NCBI RefSeq assembly: GCF_900475285.1
Contig: NZ_LS483370.1
Span: 2,370,001-2,434,000, forward strand
Length of the DNA: 64,000 bases
Reading direction: 5' to 3'
Source of the DNA: Pseudomonas taetrolens
GTDB taxonomy: Bacteria > Pseudomonadota > Gammaproteobacteria > Pseudomonadales > Pseudomonadaceae
Shown: piece by piece, positions 17,252 through 27,382 of the stretch
How positions within the stretch are numbered: the stretch's first letter is position 1
How the letters are laid out: the number at the start of each line of letters is the position of its first letter
Position numbers and translations under genes: made by a program
The notes under the pieces: generated by a model
Told to the model about the DNA's origin: nothing
Databases searched by the model: none
Seen by the model: the letters and a program-made list of their open reading frames with translations, nothing else

Positions 17252-18028
17252 TCAAAAGAAGATGGAAAACCCCATTCGGCCAATCAGAAACAACAACAGA
17301 ATCAAGAAAAACACGCGAATAAAACCGCTGCCAAAACGCAATGCCAGGAACACACCGGTGAGTGAACCTGCAATATTGCAGGCGGCCACCACCCCGCCAA
17401 TTGTCCAGAGCACATGGCCCGAAGGGATGAAAAACAGCAGGGCCGCGCTGAACGTGCCCAGGTTCACCAGCTTTGCTGACGCCGATGCATTCAAAAAGTC
17501 AAAGCCGAAGTATTTAACAAAAATAAAAAGCAGGAGGCTTCCGCTTCCAGGTCCAAACACCCCGTCGTAGAACCCGATCAGACCGCCGAAAAATATACCC
17601 AGCAGCATCTCTTTTGTGCCGCATTGAATGTGTGAATGCACCAGCCCCAGATCTTTTTTGGCGAATGTATAACCGGCCATCGCGATCAGGACGAAGAAAA
17701 CCACATATTCCATCATCTCCCTGGGAACGAGCGAAACAGAAAAAGCCCCGAGGAAGGCAAATAAAAAGGCGGAAACAACCGTTGGCAGCATAAGCTTCCA
17801 GACGATTTTTATTCTTTTCAGGTAGCGAAAAATAGAAGACATATTGCCAGCCAGAACGGCCAGCTTGTTTGTGCCAAACACTGTTGCCAGGCTGTGCTGT
17901 GGTAAGGCGTGCAAGAGTGCTGGCACTTGTACAAGCCCACCTCCGCCCACGGCTGCATCAATCAGACCGCCACAAAACGCAAAAAAACCCAAGGTCACCA
18001 GAGCGGTATCAAAATCCATAAAGAGCAT
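17252..18028 (-). CDS. TauE/SafE family membrane permease
   Basis: This 258-residue inner-membrane protein of the sulfite exporter TauE/SafE (DUF81) family has about eight hydrophobic segments. The repeated family motifs are GGLIDAAVGGGGLVQVPAL near the N-terminus and GGLIGFYDGVFGPGSGSLL in the second half. It probably exports or imports a small sulfur-containing or organic anion. The stretch is visibly richer in A/T than the genes around it, with many Lys/Phe/Ile codons, which may indicate transfer. The ATG at 18028 is used; an ATG three codons later is an alternative. It is not obviously linked to pnuC or to the arn operon, which it follows in the same orientation. Confidence 0.85.
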   Translation of the reverse strand: MLFMDFDTALVTLGFFAFCGGLIDAAVGGGGLVQVPALLHALPQHSLATVFGTNKLAVLAGNMSSIFRYLKRIKIVWKLMLPTVVSAFLFAFLGAFSVSLVPREMMEYVVFFVLIAMAGYTFAKKDLGLVHSHIQCGTKEMLLGIFFGGLIGFYDGVFGPGSGSLLLFIFVKYFGFDFLNASASAKLVNLGTFSAALLFFIPSGHVLWTIGGVVAACNIAGSLTGVFLALRFGSGFIRVFFLILLLFLIGRMGFSIFF

Positions 18029-18063
18029 CCATGCGGGTTGTATCAGTGGTCATCATAGAGCGC

Positions 18064-18099
18064 ACAAAACAATGCCGCCATTGTGGGCAAAGGCGGCGT
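18064..18099 (-). terminator. Likely terminator of the arn operon
   Basis: On the minus strand GCCGCC (18097-18092) pairs with GGCGGC (18079-18074) and is followed by ATTGTTTTGT. It stands about 30 bases after the ugd stop. The loop is long (12 bases) and the T-run imperfect. Confidence 0.5.
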
Positions 18100-18127
18100 G
18101 TTCAGGGCGTCACAGGACAGGCATCGC

Positions 18128-19489
18128 TCAGTGCGTTGAGCCTTGTGAGACCGGCAGGTTGCAGGACTCTCCGCGTCCCATCGGGAAGTATTGCAGGCCT
18201 TTGCGGGCCAGGCGTTCGCTGTCGTACAGGTTGCGTCCGTCAAAAATGACCGGGTTTTTCAGGCGCTGTTTGATCAGGTCGAAGTCCGGCGCCTTGAATT
18301 GCTGCCACTCGGTACACACCACCAGGGCATCGGCACCGTTAAGGGTTGATTCAGGCGTGCCCATCAGGCTCAGGTGTGCTTCGTCCGCGTATAAGCGCTG
18401 GGTTTCCTGCATGGCTTCCGGGTCGAAGGCGCGGACATGGGCACCGGCTGCCCACAGGGCTTCCATCAGCACGCGACTGGGTGCGTCGCGCATGTCATCG
18501 GTGTTGGGTTTGAAGGCCAGCCCCCAGAGGGCAAAGGTTTTGCCTTTGAGATCGCCGTTGTAAAACGCATTGATGCGATCGAACAGCTTGTGTTTCTGGC
18601 GTTCGTTGATGGCCTCGACCGCCTGCAGCAAATCGCTGGAGCAGTTGACCTGCTGGGCGCTGTGGATCAATGCGCGCATGTCTTTGGGGAAGCACGAGCC
18701 GCCATAGCCGCAGCCCGGGTAGATAAAGTGATAGCCAATGCGCGCATCGGCGCCGATTCCCAGGCGGATCGCTTCGATGTCTGCGCCCAGGTGTTCGGCC
18801 AGCTCGGCGATCTGGTTGATGAAGCTGATCTTGGTCGCAAGCATGCCGTTGGCAGCGTACTTGGTCAGCTCGGCACTGCGCCGGTCCATGAAAATGATGC
18901 GGTCATGGTTGCGGTTAAAGGGCGCGTACAGGTCGCGCATGGTTTCGCGCACTTCATCGCGCTCACAGCCGATGATGATGCGGTCCGGACGCCGGCAATC
19001 GGTGACCGCCGAACCCTCCTTGAGAAACTCGGGGTTGGAGACCACATCAAACTGCAGCGAGCGCCCGCTCGCGTTCAGGGCGTTGTTGATATGCAGCGTC
19101 AGGGCATCACCGGTGCCCACCGGAACCGTGGATTTCTCCGCCAGGATCAAGGGTTCTTCCCGGTGCCGGGCGACGGCATCACCCACGGCAAACACGGCGC
19201 TGAGGTCCGCCGAACCGTCGTCGCTCGGCGGGGTGCCCACGGCAATAAACAGCACCTGGCCGTGCTCCACGGCCTGCTTTTCATCGCTGGTAAAACGCAG
19301 GCGCCCGGTTTCAAGGTTGTCGCGTACCAGGTTAGCCAGCCCCGGTTCAAAAATGCTGATATGCCCCTGCTGCAGTGACTCGACCTTGTTTTGGTCGATG
19401 TCCATGCAGATCACGTCGTGACCGACCTCGGCCAGCACCGTCGCCTGCACCAGGCCTACATAACCACTACCAAATACACTGATTTTCAT
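18128..19489 (-). CDS. ugd: UDP-glucose 6-dehydrogenase
   Basis: This enzyme oxidises UDP-glucose to UDP-glucuronate with two NAD+, the first step towards UDP-L-Ara4N. It is a 453-residue cytoplasmic enzyme. The NAD-binding loop GSGYVGLV is at 7-14 and the catalytic cysteine is C266 in [24 protein letters not shown] and [15 protein letters not shown] are further family blocks. The frame extends far upstream, but the ATG at 19489 gives the canonical [12 protein letters not shown] start and overlaps the arnF stop by four bases. It is the last gene of the arn operon. Its product supplies substrate to the C-terminal half of ArnA. Confidence 0.95.
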   Translation of the reverse strand: MKISVFGSGYVGLVQATVLAEVGHDVICMDIDQNKVESLQQGHISIFEPGLANLVRDNLETGRLRFTSDEKQAVEHGQVLFIAVGTPPSDDGSADLSAVFAVGDAVARHREEPLILAEKSTVPVGTGDALTLHINNALNASGRSLQFDVVSNPEFLKEGSAVTDCRRPDRIIIGCERDEVRETMRDLYAPFNRNHDRIIFMDRRSAELTKYAANGMLATKISFINQIAELAEHLGADIEAIRLGIGADARIGYHFIYPGCGYGGSCFPKDMRALIHSAQQVNCSSDLLQAVEAINERQKHKLFDRINAFYNGDLKGKTFALWGLAFKPNTDDMRDAPSRVLMEALWAAGAHVRAFDPEAMQETQRLYADEAHLSLMGTPESTLNGADALVVCTEWQQFKAPDFDLIKQRLKNPVIFDGRNLYDSERLARKGLQYFPMGRGESCNLPVSQGSTH

Positions 19490-19893
19490 GCGCAGTTCCT
19501 GGAACCTGGGGTACGTCGTAAATTGATCGTCAACACGCCGAGAATGACCAGTGTCACCCCGAGGGTTTTCGAAAGGGTGAAGCTCTCGTTGAATATCGGC
19601 AGGCTGGCCGCCAGCAGGTACACCGCTGCATAGCTGATGCTGAGCAATGAATACGCCCGTCCCAGTGGCACGTCGCGCAAGGCGAGCAGCCAGGCCCCCA
19701 TCGACAGTGCGTAAAGAACAATGGCGCTTGCCACCACCGCCAGCGCTGACAGGGATACGTCGCCCTGGTGGAATGCGTCCAGCCATTGGGCCGGTTCGGG
19801 CAAGCGCGTCATGCTCCAGCGCATGCCCAATTGAGCTGTGCTGACCAGCAATACGCTGCCCGCGGCAAAGCCCAGTCCACGTTTGAGGCTCAT
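19486..19893 (-). CDS. arnF: Undecaprenyl-phosphate-Ara4N flippase subunit ArnF
   Basis: This small four-helix EamA/SMR-like membrane protein, 135 residues, is proposed to act with ArnE to move undecaprenyl-phosphate-L-Ara4N across the inner membrane. Four hydrophobic segments are visible, and the third and fourth ([19 protein letters not shown] and ILGVLTIN) follow the SMR pattern. It overlaps arnE and ugd by four bases at each side. The C-terminus ends in a short basic tail. A longer frame to 20208 is only read-through of the arnE region. Confidence 0.88.
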   Translation of the reverse strand: MSLKRGLGFAAGSVLLVSTAQLGMRWSMTRLPEPAQWLDAFHQGDVSLSALAVVASAIVLYALSMGAWLLALRDVPLGRAYSLLSISYAAVYLLAASLPIFNESFTLSKTLGVTLVILGVLTINLRRTPGSRNCA

Positions 19894-20234
19894 GCGTTCG
19901 ACCCCAGCAACACCACACCCGCAATCACCAGGCCCACGCCACACCAATGGCGCAGGTCGATGGTTTCTTTGAACAGATAACGCGCGACCAGGGTGATCAG
20001 GACAACGTTCAGGCTGAGCATCGGATACGCAATCCCGACCTCCAGCCTTTGCAGCACGAACAGCCACACCAGCAAACCCAGGCCAAGGCATGCCAACGCC
20101 AGCCACAGACAGGGAGTGCGCAGTACCTGTATCAAGCCAGGGGCTGTTCCACGCCAGCTTTCGACGGCGTATTTCTGGGCGATTTGACCGACGCAGGTCA
20201 GCACGCACGCCATCAGCAACAGCGCCAGGGTCAT
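19890..20234 (-). CDS. arnE: Undecaprenyl-phosphate-Ara4N flippase subunit ArnE
   Basis: This 114-residue four-helix SMR-like protein is the partner of ArnF in presenting the lipid-linked aminoarabinose at the periplasmic face. The sequence [27 protein letters not shown] has the SMR-type glycine/glutamine pattern, and [20 protein letters not shown] matches the ArnE third helix. It overlaps arnT and arnF by four bases each. The role is established for the enteric homologue; here it rests on operon position and size. Confidence 0.88.
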   Translation of the reverse strand: MTLALLLMACVLTCVGQIAQKYAVESWRGTAPGLIQVLRTPCLWLALACLGLGLLVWLFVLQRLEVGIAYPMLSLNVVLITLVARYLFKETIDLRHWCGVGLVIAGVVLLGSNA

Positions 20235-21880
20235 GGCGCGCTCTGCGGGATGATCAGGATTACCATGTTGCCTTCGTCATAGCGCCGGGCATCCTGGGGC
20301 AGCAGATCCATTTCGTGACTCTCATCACTGTCTTTGACCCGCATCAGTACCCCCACGGAGCCTTTGCGACGCGCCTCGGTCATCCATTGTCCGATCTGCG
20401 CAAGGGTGATGCTTTTGCCCTCGGCGTCAGCATGGGCCAGACCGTAGGCAACCTCTCCCGAGGTGTTGTACAGCGTGATATCGGGGCGGCGCAGACGCCA
20501 GGACAGGGCAGAAGCCGCCCCCAGGTCATTGCTCAGCAAGGTGTTGACCTGCGACAGTTCCTGGAGGTGCTCAAGGACAAACTGATCGGGCATCTTGTTG
20601 TAGACCACGCTGTTGGGCAGGCTGGCCGGCACCAGCATCACCGCCACGCCCATGCCCAGTGCCGGCAGACTCCACAGCTTGAGTGGCCGCCACACAAGCA
20701 GCGCATTGCAGGCAATCCAGGTCAGCAGCACCACGATCAGTAGCGTCATGTGCCAGGGTTCGTCGTGATAGAGCGGTTTTTTGTTCTGCAAGTAAACCAG
20801 GGCCAGCAATCCGGCGCTGCCCAGCAGCAGATTGACCAGCCCGTTGCTGCGCAATGCCGTGGTGCTGGCACGTTCGACCCGCTGCATCAGGGCGTGCCCC
20901 AGCAACAAGGCCAGCGGCAGCAGACAAGGCAGGATGTAGGTCGGCAACTTGCCTTTGCTGAGGCTGAACAAGGCCAGCGGCAGCAGCAGCCACAACAGCA
21001 GGAACACCACACCGACCTCTCGCCGGTTGCGCCAGGCGTCCTTGAAGGTCACAGGCAGCAGTGCGGCCCATGGCAAACTGGCGACCACCATCAGCGGCAG
21101 GTAGAACCACCACGGCTCGCCGTGTTGGGCGTCTGCTCCGGCAAAGCGACGGATATGCTCGTGCCAGAAGAAAAACCGCCAATAGTCGGGTTCCTGGGCA
21201 TGCACCGCCAGGACCCAGGGCAACGACACCACGGTGGCGACCAGGATTGCCACCAGCCCGTACTTGACCAACTCGCGGAAACGCTTTTGCCAGATCATGT
21301 AGGGCAGGGCGATCAGGACCGGCAGCAGCAGCGCCAGAAACCCTTTGGTCATGAAACCCATGCCGCAGGCAAAGCCCAGCACCACCCAACTCATCAGGCG
21401 TTGACGTTGCGACGGGCTGTCGATGGCAAACCATAAGGCTGCCAGGCTGAGGTTGACCCAGAAGGTGAACTGCGGATCAAGGTTCGAATAGCCCGCCAGG
21501 CTCGCAATCAGGAAAAACGTCATGTACACCAGCGCGCAGGCAAAACTCTTGCGCGGGTCATTCCACAAACGCCGGGCTACGGCATAGGCCAAAAACACAC
21601 TCAAGCCGGTGGCGATAGCCGACGCGATGCGCACGCCAAACAGGTTTTCACCAAAAATGGCCTGGCCGATGGCAATCATCCAGTAGCCGGCAATCGGTTT
21701 TTCGAAGTAACGCAAATCCATGAAGTGTGGCGTGACCCAATTGCCATCGATCAGAATTTGCTGACTGATTTGCGCATAGCGCGCTTCATCGGGAATCCAC
21801 AGTCCATGGGTGCCCAGCGGCACCAGGTAAAAAGCGATAAAGGCCAGGATCAGCAGCGGCAGTGCCCAGCGTTGAGTCAT
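20231..21880 (-). CDS. arnT: Lipid A 4-amino-4-deoxy-L-arabinose transferase ArnT
   Basis: This GT-C type inner-membrane glycosyltransferase of 549 residues transfers L-Ara4N from undecaprenyl phosphate to lipid A phosphates, lowering the negative charge bound by polymyxin. After the first membrane segment comes the periplasmic catalytic loop [18 protein letters not shown] with its conserved Asp-Glu, then [10 protein letters not shown], typical of ArnT and PMT-like enzymes. About 12 hydrophobic segments and a soluble C-terminal domain follow. It overlaps arnD and arnE by four bases each. Confidence 0.94.
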   Translation of the reverse strand: MTQRWALPLLILAFIAFYLVPLGTHGLWIPDEARYAQISQQILIDGNWVTPHFMDLRYFEKPIAGYWMIAIGQAIFGENLFGVRIASAIATGLSVFLAYAVARRLWNDPRKSFACALVYMTFFLIASLAGYSNLDPQFTFWVNLSLAALWFAIDSPSQRQRLMSWVVLGFACGMGFMTKGFLALLLPVLIALPYMIWQKRFRELVKYGLVAILVATVVSLPWVLAVHAQEPDYWRFFFWHEHIRRFAGADAQHGEPWWFYLPLMVVASLPWAALLPVTFKDAWRNRREVGVVFLLLWLLLPLALFSLSKGKLPTYILPCLLPLALLLGHALMQRVERASTTALRSNGLVNLLLGSAGLLALVYLQNKKPLYHDEPWHMTLLIVVLLTWIACNALLVWRPLKLWSLPALGMGVAVMLVPASLPNSVVYNKMPDQFVLEHLQELSQVNTLLSNDLGAASALSWRLRRPDITLYNTSGEVAYGLAHADAEGKSITLAQIGQWMTEARRKGSVGVLMRVKDSDESHEMDLLPQDARRYDEGNMVILIIPQSAP

Positions 21881-22761
21881 GGTTGCTGCACTCCCAGCCA
21901 GCCTTCGCGGCCGTCCAGCACGCCACGGCTCAATTGCCCGACGGGCAGGCTGTCGAGGTCAGGGGGCAACAAGTCGCGTAATGGGCCGAAGTGAATGCCT
22001 CGGCTGTGCGCCTCTGCCAGTAATTGTCGGAAATCGTTGGCCATCAGAATCCCTTCTACCTCTGCGTGAATGGTGTACGCATTCAGCTTTTGCGGGCTGA
22101 AGCGATCAAGAATGTAGGCATTGAAATCGGCGGCACTCAGCGCTGGCCCGACCACTTCATCGAACGTGGGCAGGTCCACGGGGATTTGCGCGGTCCCCGG
22201 GCTGCCGTCAGTCAGGCGGGGCCTGAACAGGCTGTGCCCGCGGCAGTCGCTGTTGTAGCGAAAGCCAAAAGTTTGCTTGGCTTGAACCACACGTTCATCG
22301 GCCCGCCAGCCCGCGGCGGCTGAGCACTCGACCGCTTGCCCGGTGATGTCGCTGAGGGTGTCGACGCCTTTGCGGATCTGTTCGATCAACTGTGCTTCGC
22401 TCCAGCGCCCGGCATTGGCCTGCCAGCCATGATGATCCCAGGCGTGCAAGCCCACCTCGTGGCCGGCGGCCAGGGTCTGGCGCATCAAGTGCCCCAGGTC
22501 CTGACCGATGGGTTTGCCGGGCCAGGCGGTGCCGGCCAGCAAAATATCCCAGCCGTACAGACTGGCGGCTTTGGAGCGCATCATCTTCCAGAAGAACCGG
22601 GGCTTGGCCAGCCGCCACAGATGGCGGCCCATGTTGTCCGGACCGACACTGAAGAAAAAGGTGGCTTTGATCTGAGCTTCGTCGAGCAGTTCGAGTAACC
22701 GGGGCACCCCCTCACGGGTGCCCCGGTACGTGTCGACGTCAATGCGCAGGCCTGCTTGCAT
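21877..22761 (-). CDS. arnD: Undecaprenyl-phosphate-Ara4FN deformylase ArnD
   Basis: This metal-dependent deacetylase-fold enzyme (NodB family), 294 residues, removes the formyl group from undecaprenyl-phosphate-Ara4FN. It opens with [15 protein letters not shown], containing the first metal-binding Asp. The motif [12 protein letters not shown] holds the HxxxH-like metal ligands, and [13 protein letters not shown] is the third NodB block. It shares one base with the end of arnA and four with arnT, so translation is probably coupled. Confidence 0.93.
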   Translation of the reverse strand: MQAGLRIDVDTYRGTREGVPRLLELLDEAQIKATFFFSVGPDNMGRHLWRLAKPRFFWKMMRSKAASLYGWDILLAGTAWPGKPIGQDLGHLMRQTLAAGHEVGLHAWDHHGWQANAGRWSEAQLIEQIRKGVDTLSDITGQAVECSAAAGWRADERVVQAKQTFGFRYNSDCRGHSLFRPRLTDGSPGTAQIPVDLPTFDEVVGPALSAADFNAYILDRFSPQKLNAYTIHAEVEGILMANDFRQLLAEAHSRGIHFGPLRDLLPPDLDSLPVGQLSRGVLDGREGWLGVQQP

Positions 22762-24752
22762 TAGCGTTTTTCCGCAATTTCGATCATGGCTTCGCGCAGG
22801 AAGAAGTCCAGGGTCTTGCCAATGGTTTCACTCAGTTCGATGCTCGGCGTCCAGTCGATCAGGCGGCGAGCGTTTTCAATGCTCGGCTTGCGATGGCTGA
22901 CATCCTGGTAACCGGTGCCGTAGAACGACTGGCTTTCAACATCGCGGAAACCGGCGAACGGCGGAAAGTTGTCACGCAGCGGATGCGCTTCAAACTGACG
23001 CAGCAGCTCCTGGCCCAGCTCACGAATACTGGCTTCGTTGTCCGGGTTGCCAATGTTGATGATCTGCCCGTCGCATTTGCCGTCACGGTTTTCAATGATT
23101 CGCGCCAGGGCTTCGATGCCATCGTCGACATCGGTAAAGCAACGCTTTTGCTCGCCACCGTCCACAAGGCGGATCGGAGTACCTTCCACCAGGTGCAGGA
23201 TCAACTGAGTGATGGCGCGCGAGCTGCCGACCCGTGCCGAGTCCAGACGGTCAAGGCGTGGGCCCATCCAGTTGAACGGGCGGAACAGGGTGAACTTCAG
23301 GCCTTTCTGGCCATAGGCCCAGATCACACGGTCAAGCAATTGCTTGGACACCGAGTAAATCCAGCGCTGTTTGTTGATCGGCCCGACCACCAGGTTGGAG
23401 GTGTCTTCATCGAAGTTTTTGTCCTGGCACATGCCATACACTTCGGAGGTCGAGGGGAAAATCACGCGCTTGTTGAACTTGACGCAGTACCGCACCAGCT
23501 TGAGGTTCTCTTCAAAGTCCAGCTCGAACACGCGCAACGGGTTACGGGTGTATTCGATCGGTGTTGCAATGGCCACCAGCGGCAGGATGACGTCGCATTT
23601 TTTAATGTGGTACTCGATCCACTCGGTGTGGATGCTGATATCGCCTTCCACGAAGTGGAAGTTCGGGTGGCTGCGCAGGCGATCGATGGCGTCGGAGCCA
23701 ATGTCCAGACCGTACACCTCGTAGCGGTCGTCTTGCAGCAGACGCTCGGACAAGTGGTTACCGATAAAGCCGTTAACCCCCAGGATCAGTACGCGAGTGC
23801 GGCGTGCCGGACGACCGGATTCGCTGCCGCGCAGGCGCGAACCCTCCACCAGGCCCAGCTCATTGGCCAATTGCGGGCCGCTCAGGTACAGCCCGTTGTC
23901 GTTACGTTGGCCGGCGGTAATGACCAGGGAATCCTGCCCGCAAGCAATGCGCAGCGGATCACAGCTAATCACTTGGCCGGGCGCCTGCCCCTGATTGCCA
24001 GCGATCACCTCGGCGCCCCAGACAATCAGTTTGTGCTCGCCCACTGCGCAGAAAGCGCCTGGGTATGGCTGGGTAACCGCACGCACCAGATTGAACAGTT
24101 CTTCAGCGGGGCGTGCCCACTGCAACAGGCCATCGGCCGGGGTGCGGCGTCCGAAAACCGTGGCTTTGGATTCGTCTTGCGGGGTTTCTTTGAGCGTGCC
24201 TTCAGGCAGCAGCGGCAAGGTTTCGGCCAACAGTCTGGCTGCGGTTTCGCGCAACTTGGCGTGCAGGCTCAGGGCGGTGTCGGAGCGCTCAATGCTGATT
24301 TTTTGCTGGGCCAGAATGGCGCCCGCATCGGCACGCTTGACCATGCGGTGCAGGGTCACGCCGGTTTCGGTTTCGCCATTGACCAACACCCAGTTCGCCG
24401 GGGCGCGGCCACGATAGCGCGGCAGCAACGAGCCGTGCAGGTTGAACGCGCCCTGGCTGACGCTGGCCAGCAGCTCTTCGCCCAACAGGTGGCGATAGTA
24501 GAACGAGAAAATGTAGTCGGCGTTCAGTTTGCGAATGCGCTCAACCCACAGTGGATGGTTGGCGTCTTCCGGCGCATGCACCGGGATGCCTTTGCGCGCG
24601 CACAACTGGGCCACAGAACCGTAAAAGTTATTTTCCTTCGGGTCGTCGGCATGGGTGAACACGGCGGTAATTTCATAGCCTGCATTGAGCAAGGCTTCGA
24701 TGCCTGTGCAACCAATATCGTGATAGGCGAAAACAATGGCTTTCAAACTCAT
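22761..24752 (-). CDS. arnA: Bifunctional UDP-GlcA decarboxylase/UDP-Ara4N formyltransferase ArnA
   Basis: This 663-residue fusion protein has two enzymes of the Ara4N pathway. The N-terminal domain (about 1-305) is a formyltetrahydrofolate-dependent transferase with Asn104 and His106 in [15 protein letters not shown]. The C-terminal domain (about 315-663) is an NAD-dependent decarboxylase of the SDR superfamily with [14 protein letters not shown], the Tyr-x3-Lys pair in [10 protein letters not shown] and [11 protein letters not shown]. It oxidises and decarboxylates UDP-glucuronate to UDP-L-Ara4O. The step between the two activities needs the aminotransferase ArnB, for which no gene is present here. 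The start overlaps arnC by four bases. Confidence 0.95.
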   Translation of the reverse strand: MSLKAIVFAYHDIGCTGIEALLNAGYEITAVFTHADDPKENNFYGSVAQLCARKGIPVHAPEDANHPLWVERIRKLNADYIFSFYYRHLLGEELLASVSQGAFNLHGSLLPRYRGRAPANWVLVNGETETGVTLHRMVKRADAGAILAQQKISIERSDTALSLHAKLRETAARLLAETLPLLPEGTLKETPQDESKATVFGRRTPADGLLQWARPAEELFNLVRAVTQPYPGAFCAVGEHKLIVWGAEVIAGNQGQAPGQVISCDPLRIACGQDSLVITAGQRNDNGLYLSGPQLANELGLVEGSRLRGSESGRPARRTRVLILGVNGFIGNHLSERLLQDDRYEVYGLDIGSDAIDRLRSHPNFHFVEGDISIHTEWIEYHIKKCDVILPLVAIATPIEYTRNPLRVFELDFEENLKLVRYCVKFNKRVIFPSTSEVYGMCQDKNFDEDTSNLVVGPINKQRWIYSVSKQLLDRVIWAYGQKGLKFTLFRPFNWMGPRLDRLDSARVGSSRAITQLILHLVEGTPIRLVDGGEQKRCFTDVDDGIEALARIIENRDGKCDGQIINIGNPDNEASIRELGQELLRQFEAHPLRDNFPPFAGFRDVESQSFYGTGYQDVSHRKPSIENARRLIDWTPSIELSETIGKTLDFFLREAMIEIAEKR

Positions 24753-25759
24753 GATTGAACCTGTGTCGACGTAGAAGGTGAAGGTGAAGGTGAAGACGTT
24801 GCGGTGGCGGGTTCGGCACGCACGATCTTTTCAATAAAAAAGCGCGGGCGGGCTCGCACATCGCTGTACATGCGGCCCAGGTATTCACCCAGCAGCCCCA
24901 TGCCGATAAATTGGCCGCCGGTGAACACGAACAGCACGGCAAACAGCACAAAAGTGCCATGGCCGGCCCAGGTAGCGCCGAATATCAGGCGCAGCACGAC
25001 CAGGACAATGGCGAAACTCACGCCCAGAACCGCCATGCTGAAGCCGATGATGCTCAGCAGCCGCAATGGAGTGGTGGTCATGCAGGTCACCAGATCAAAC
25101 ATGAGGTTGATCAACCGCATCGCGCTGTATTTGGAATCACCATGCTCCCGCTCAGCATGTTCGACCTGCACTTCCGTGGTGTGCCGGGCAAAGCTGTTGG
25201 CCAGAATCGGAATGAAGGTGCTGCGCTCACGGCAGTTGAGCATGGCGTCGACGATCGTGCGGCGATAAGCCCGCAGCATGCAGCCGTAGTCGCTCATGGC
25301 GACGCCGGTGGAGCGCTGCACCGCCAGGTTGATCACCCGTGATGGCCAGCGCCTCCAGGCCGAATCCTGACGATTGTTGCGTACGCTGCCGACCACGTCG
25401 TAGCCCAGGGCGGCCTGTGCAACCAGTCGCGGAATTTCTTCAGGCGGATTCTGCAGGTCGGCGTCAAGGGTAATGACGACATCCCCCTTGGAGTGTTCAA
25501 AGCCGGCCATGATGGCGGCATGCTGCCCGTAGTTGCGATTGAGGATCACCGCGACTACCGGGCTGCCTTCACGCGCGGCCGCTTCTTCCAGGATCTGCGC
25601 AGAAGCATCGCGACTGCCGTCATCGACGAGGACGATTTCATAAGATTGGGTCAACTGTGCGCAGGCCGCTTCGGTGCGGCGCAGCAGTTCGGGCAAGCTT
25701 TCTTCTTCGTTGAAGACCGGAATGACGATCGACACGCACTGAATAGGGTAGGGTTTCAA
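24749..25759 (-). CDS. arnC: Undecaprenyl-phosphate Ara4FN transferase ArnC
   Basis: This GT2-family enzyme transfers 4-formamido-arabinose from UDP to undecaprenyl phosphate on the cytoplasmic face. The catalytic block is [18 protein letters not shown], with the DXD-like [13 protein letters not shown]. Two hydrophobic segments sit in the C-terminal third ([19 protein letters not shown] and [15 protein letters not shown]). The TTG at 25759 gives the family-typical [10 protein letters not shown] start (336 residues). A GTG at 25789 would add ten residues. This is the first arn gene here; arnB, which normally precedes it in Pseudomonas, is absent. The tail has a run of Ser/Pro/Thr codons. Confidence 0.92.
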   Translation of the reverse strand: MKPYPIQCVSIVIPVFNEEESLPELLRRTEAACAQLTQSYEIVLVDDGSRDASAQILEEAAAREGSPVVAVILNRNYGQHAAIMAGFEHSKGDVVITLDADLQNPPEEIPRLVAQAALGYDVVGSVRNNRQDSAWRRWPSRVINLAVQRSTGVAMSDYGCMLRAYRRTIVDAMLNCRERSTFIPILANSFARHTTEVQVEHAEREHGDSKYSAMRLINLMFDLVTCMTTTPLRLLSIIGFSMAVLGVSFAIVLVVLRLIFGATWAGHGTFVLFAVLFVFTGGQFIGMGLLGEYLGRMYSDVRARPRFFIEKIVRAEPATATSSPSPSPSTSTQVQS

Positions 25760-25789
25760 AGTAGTTGTTCCAGTCAGTTTCAATGGCAC

Positions 25790-26200
25790 AAGACATTGCG
25801 CCTTAACGTCTATCTGCTCGGCCGCGGTGACGGCATGTTCTCGGTGGGATTAAAGACCATTGCGGATAAAGGTAAAGCTGCCAGACGCCGTTATCTGCAT
25901 GATTTTTCAGCAAAGTCTTTGGGCTCTCCATCAAGGCTGTGCGTACGGTAAACGCTGTTTGATGAAATGCCTATGAAAGACAGGTGAAGGAGCCGTGTTT
26001 TCCGAGCGCTAGACAGGCGGGATTCAGGAAAGTTGTACGCGGCTTGAAACTTCATCTGCGTGCGCGACTTTTTTGAGCCTGTGCAGCTTTTGGCCGATGG
26101 TTAATCGGCCTGGCTGTCAGCCCGCCATGCAATCAGGCAATAAAAGCCCTGTTGTGACTCAAGTCCGGCCTGCAATCACCACGGCCTGATGCGTGCAGGG
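25790..26200. other. Intergenic gap where arnB would be expected
   Basis: These 411 bases separate arnC from the kfrA-like gene. No frame on either strand looks like an aminotransferase or its remnant. I see no clear PmrA/PhoP box upstream of arnC, although the arn promoter must lie here. A perfect inverted repeat GGCCGAT/ATCGGCC (26092-26098 and 26104-26110) with a 5-base loop may mark the end of the kfrA transcript, but it lacks a T-run. Confidence 0.55.
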
Positions 26201-27202
26201 TCAGGTCTTGTCGGGCGTCGTCTCGTCGTCGCTCTGCACCGCTTTGAGGCTCTCCAGCGCCGTCTCGGCTCTGATGGCCCGCAAGGCCAGCGCCGTGTTG
26301 CTTTCACGGGCTTCGCTGTTGGCCTGTTTCAAGCCTTCACTTTCTTGCGTCGCGACCCTCAGGCGCTCCTGGAGCAGGGTGCGTTCGCTTTCGAGCTGGC
26401 TCAATTGGCGGTTCAACTGGGTATTAAGGTTATTGAGTGCGTGCTGCTGGTCTTTGGCCTGATTCAGTTCTTTGCCCAGACTTCGACTCTCGCTGAGTAC
26501 CCGTTCGTTATCGCGGTGCAGCTGGGTGATTTCATCCTGGCGCACCAGCGCACTCTGTTGTGCCTGACGCAGCTCCATCTGCACCTGCTGCAGCTGGCCT
26601 TCGTGACGGCGCTGATCCTGCTCGCGCTGTTCTTTCACCGCGCTACGGTAGTGCTCAAGCGCTTCTCGGGCGTGCAGGTGTTTTTCTTCCAGTGAGCGTA
26701 TCTGCTCGTCACGGTCCTGGAGCCGCAGTTCGAAATCGCTGCACGCCTGATTCAGGGCAGCATTGCGGGTCTGTTCGGCTTGTAGCATCGAACGGGTGGA
26801 TTCAAGGCTGGCACTTTCCTGGTTCAAGGCAGTGGTCTGGATCTCAAGTTGTTGCTGCAGCTGCAGCTGGGTCTGCCCGGCCAGCTCCAGTTGCCCCTGA
26901 AGTTCATTCTGCAGCTGGCGGTAATGGGCTTCTGCACGGTCGATTGGCTCTTGCGCCTGTTCTTGCAAGCGTTGAGCAAGGCGGGCGACCAGATCGGTCA
27001 GCTCGTCGCTGATCTGCTCTTGAGGGGTGCCACGGCGGGTGTCCGCTTCATCCAGCTCCTTCAGATACCGATGGATCGTGGTTTTTGACCCGGTATTGCC
27101 CATCTCGATACGTACGGCATCAATGCTCGGGTGTTCTCCACGAGCCAGGATTGCCGTGCGTGCAATTTGAACCACCGCCTTGTTTACGCCGCCCCGAGCC
27201 AT
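26201..27202 (-). CDS. KfrA-like coiled-coil DNA-binding protein
   Basis: This 333-residue protein has a short N-terminal DNA-binding region (residues about 1-50, AILARGEHPSIDAVRIEMG then GSKTTIHRYLKEL). It matches the KfrA_N plasmid-type DNA-binding domain. From about 55 to 320 the sequence is almost uninterrupted heptad-type Gln/Glu/Leu/Arg coiled coil. KfrA proteins bind their own promoter and form filaments or help partition plasmids. This copy is chromosomal and divergent from a tyrosine recombinase, with a dyad operator between them. Its own role is unknown. Autoregulation and control of the recombinase gene are inference. Confidence 0.82.
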   Translation of the reverse strand: MARGGVNKAVVQIARTAILARGEHPSIDAVRIEMGNTGSKTTIHRYLKELDEADTRRGTPQEQISDELTDLVARLAQRLQEQAQEPIDRAEAHYRQLQNELQGQLELAGQTQLQLQQQLEIQTTALNQESASLESTRSMLQAEQTRNAALNQACSDFELRLQDRDEQIRSLEEKHLHAREALEHYRSAVKEQREQDQRRHEGQLQQVQMELRQAQQSALVRQDEITQLHRDNERVLSESRSLGKELNQAKDQQHALNNLNTQLNRQLSQLESERTLLQERLRVATQESEGLKQANSEARESNTALALRAIRAETALESLKAVQSDDETTPDKT

Positions 27203-27226
27203 GGCTCTCTCCTACGATTATGTACT

Positions 27227-27255
27227 GTGGTATGTATCATGTATTTACATACTAC
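27227..27255. promoter_or_regulatory. Inverted-repeat operator between kfrA-like and recombinase genes
   Basis: GTGGTATGTA (27227-27236) and TACATACTAC (27246-27255) match as an inverted repeat at 9 of 10 positions, with a 9-base spacer. They lie 25 bases upstream of the kfrA-like start in a strongly A/T-rich region. KfrA family members repress from dyads next to their start, so this is the best candidate operator. Confidence 0.55.
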
Positions 27256-27382
27256 ATTGGTTGGATTTATTTGTCTTTATAGGTTTAGAAACATGCGGGA
27301 TATACTGGTATTATCCCGTGCCAGAGCCTTAAAACTGCTTTTAAGGCCTGTTTTCAGTACGCCAATCAAGAGAACTGCCGCA

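Noticed and set aside
18128..19924. 598-residue version of Ugd
   Set aside because: The first 145 residues are read-through of arnF in another frame; the [12 protein letters not shown] start at 19489 is canonical.
22893..24758. Plus-strand frame of 621 codons opposite arnA
   Set aside because: Mirror of arnA with no recognisable domain; arnA covers the same bases with both enzyme domains intact.
26300..26960. Repetitive CTG/CAG-like texture resembling a tandem repeat
   Set aside because: It reflects Gln/Leu-rich heptads of the KfrA-like coiled coil; no fixed repeat unit is present.
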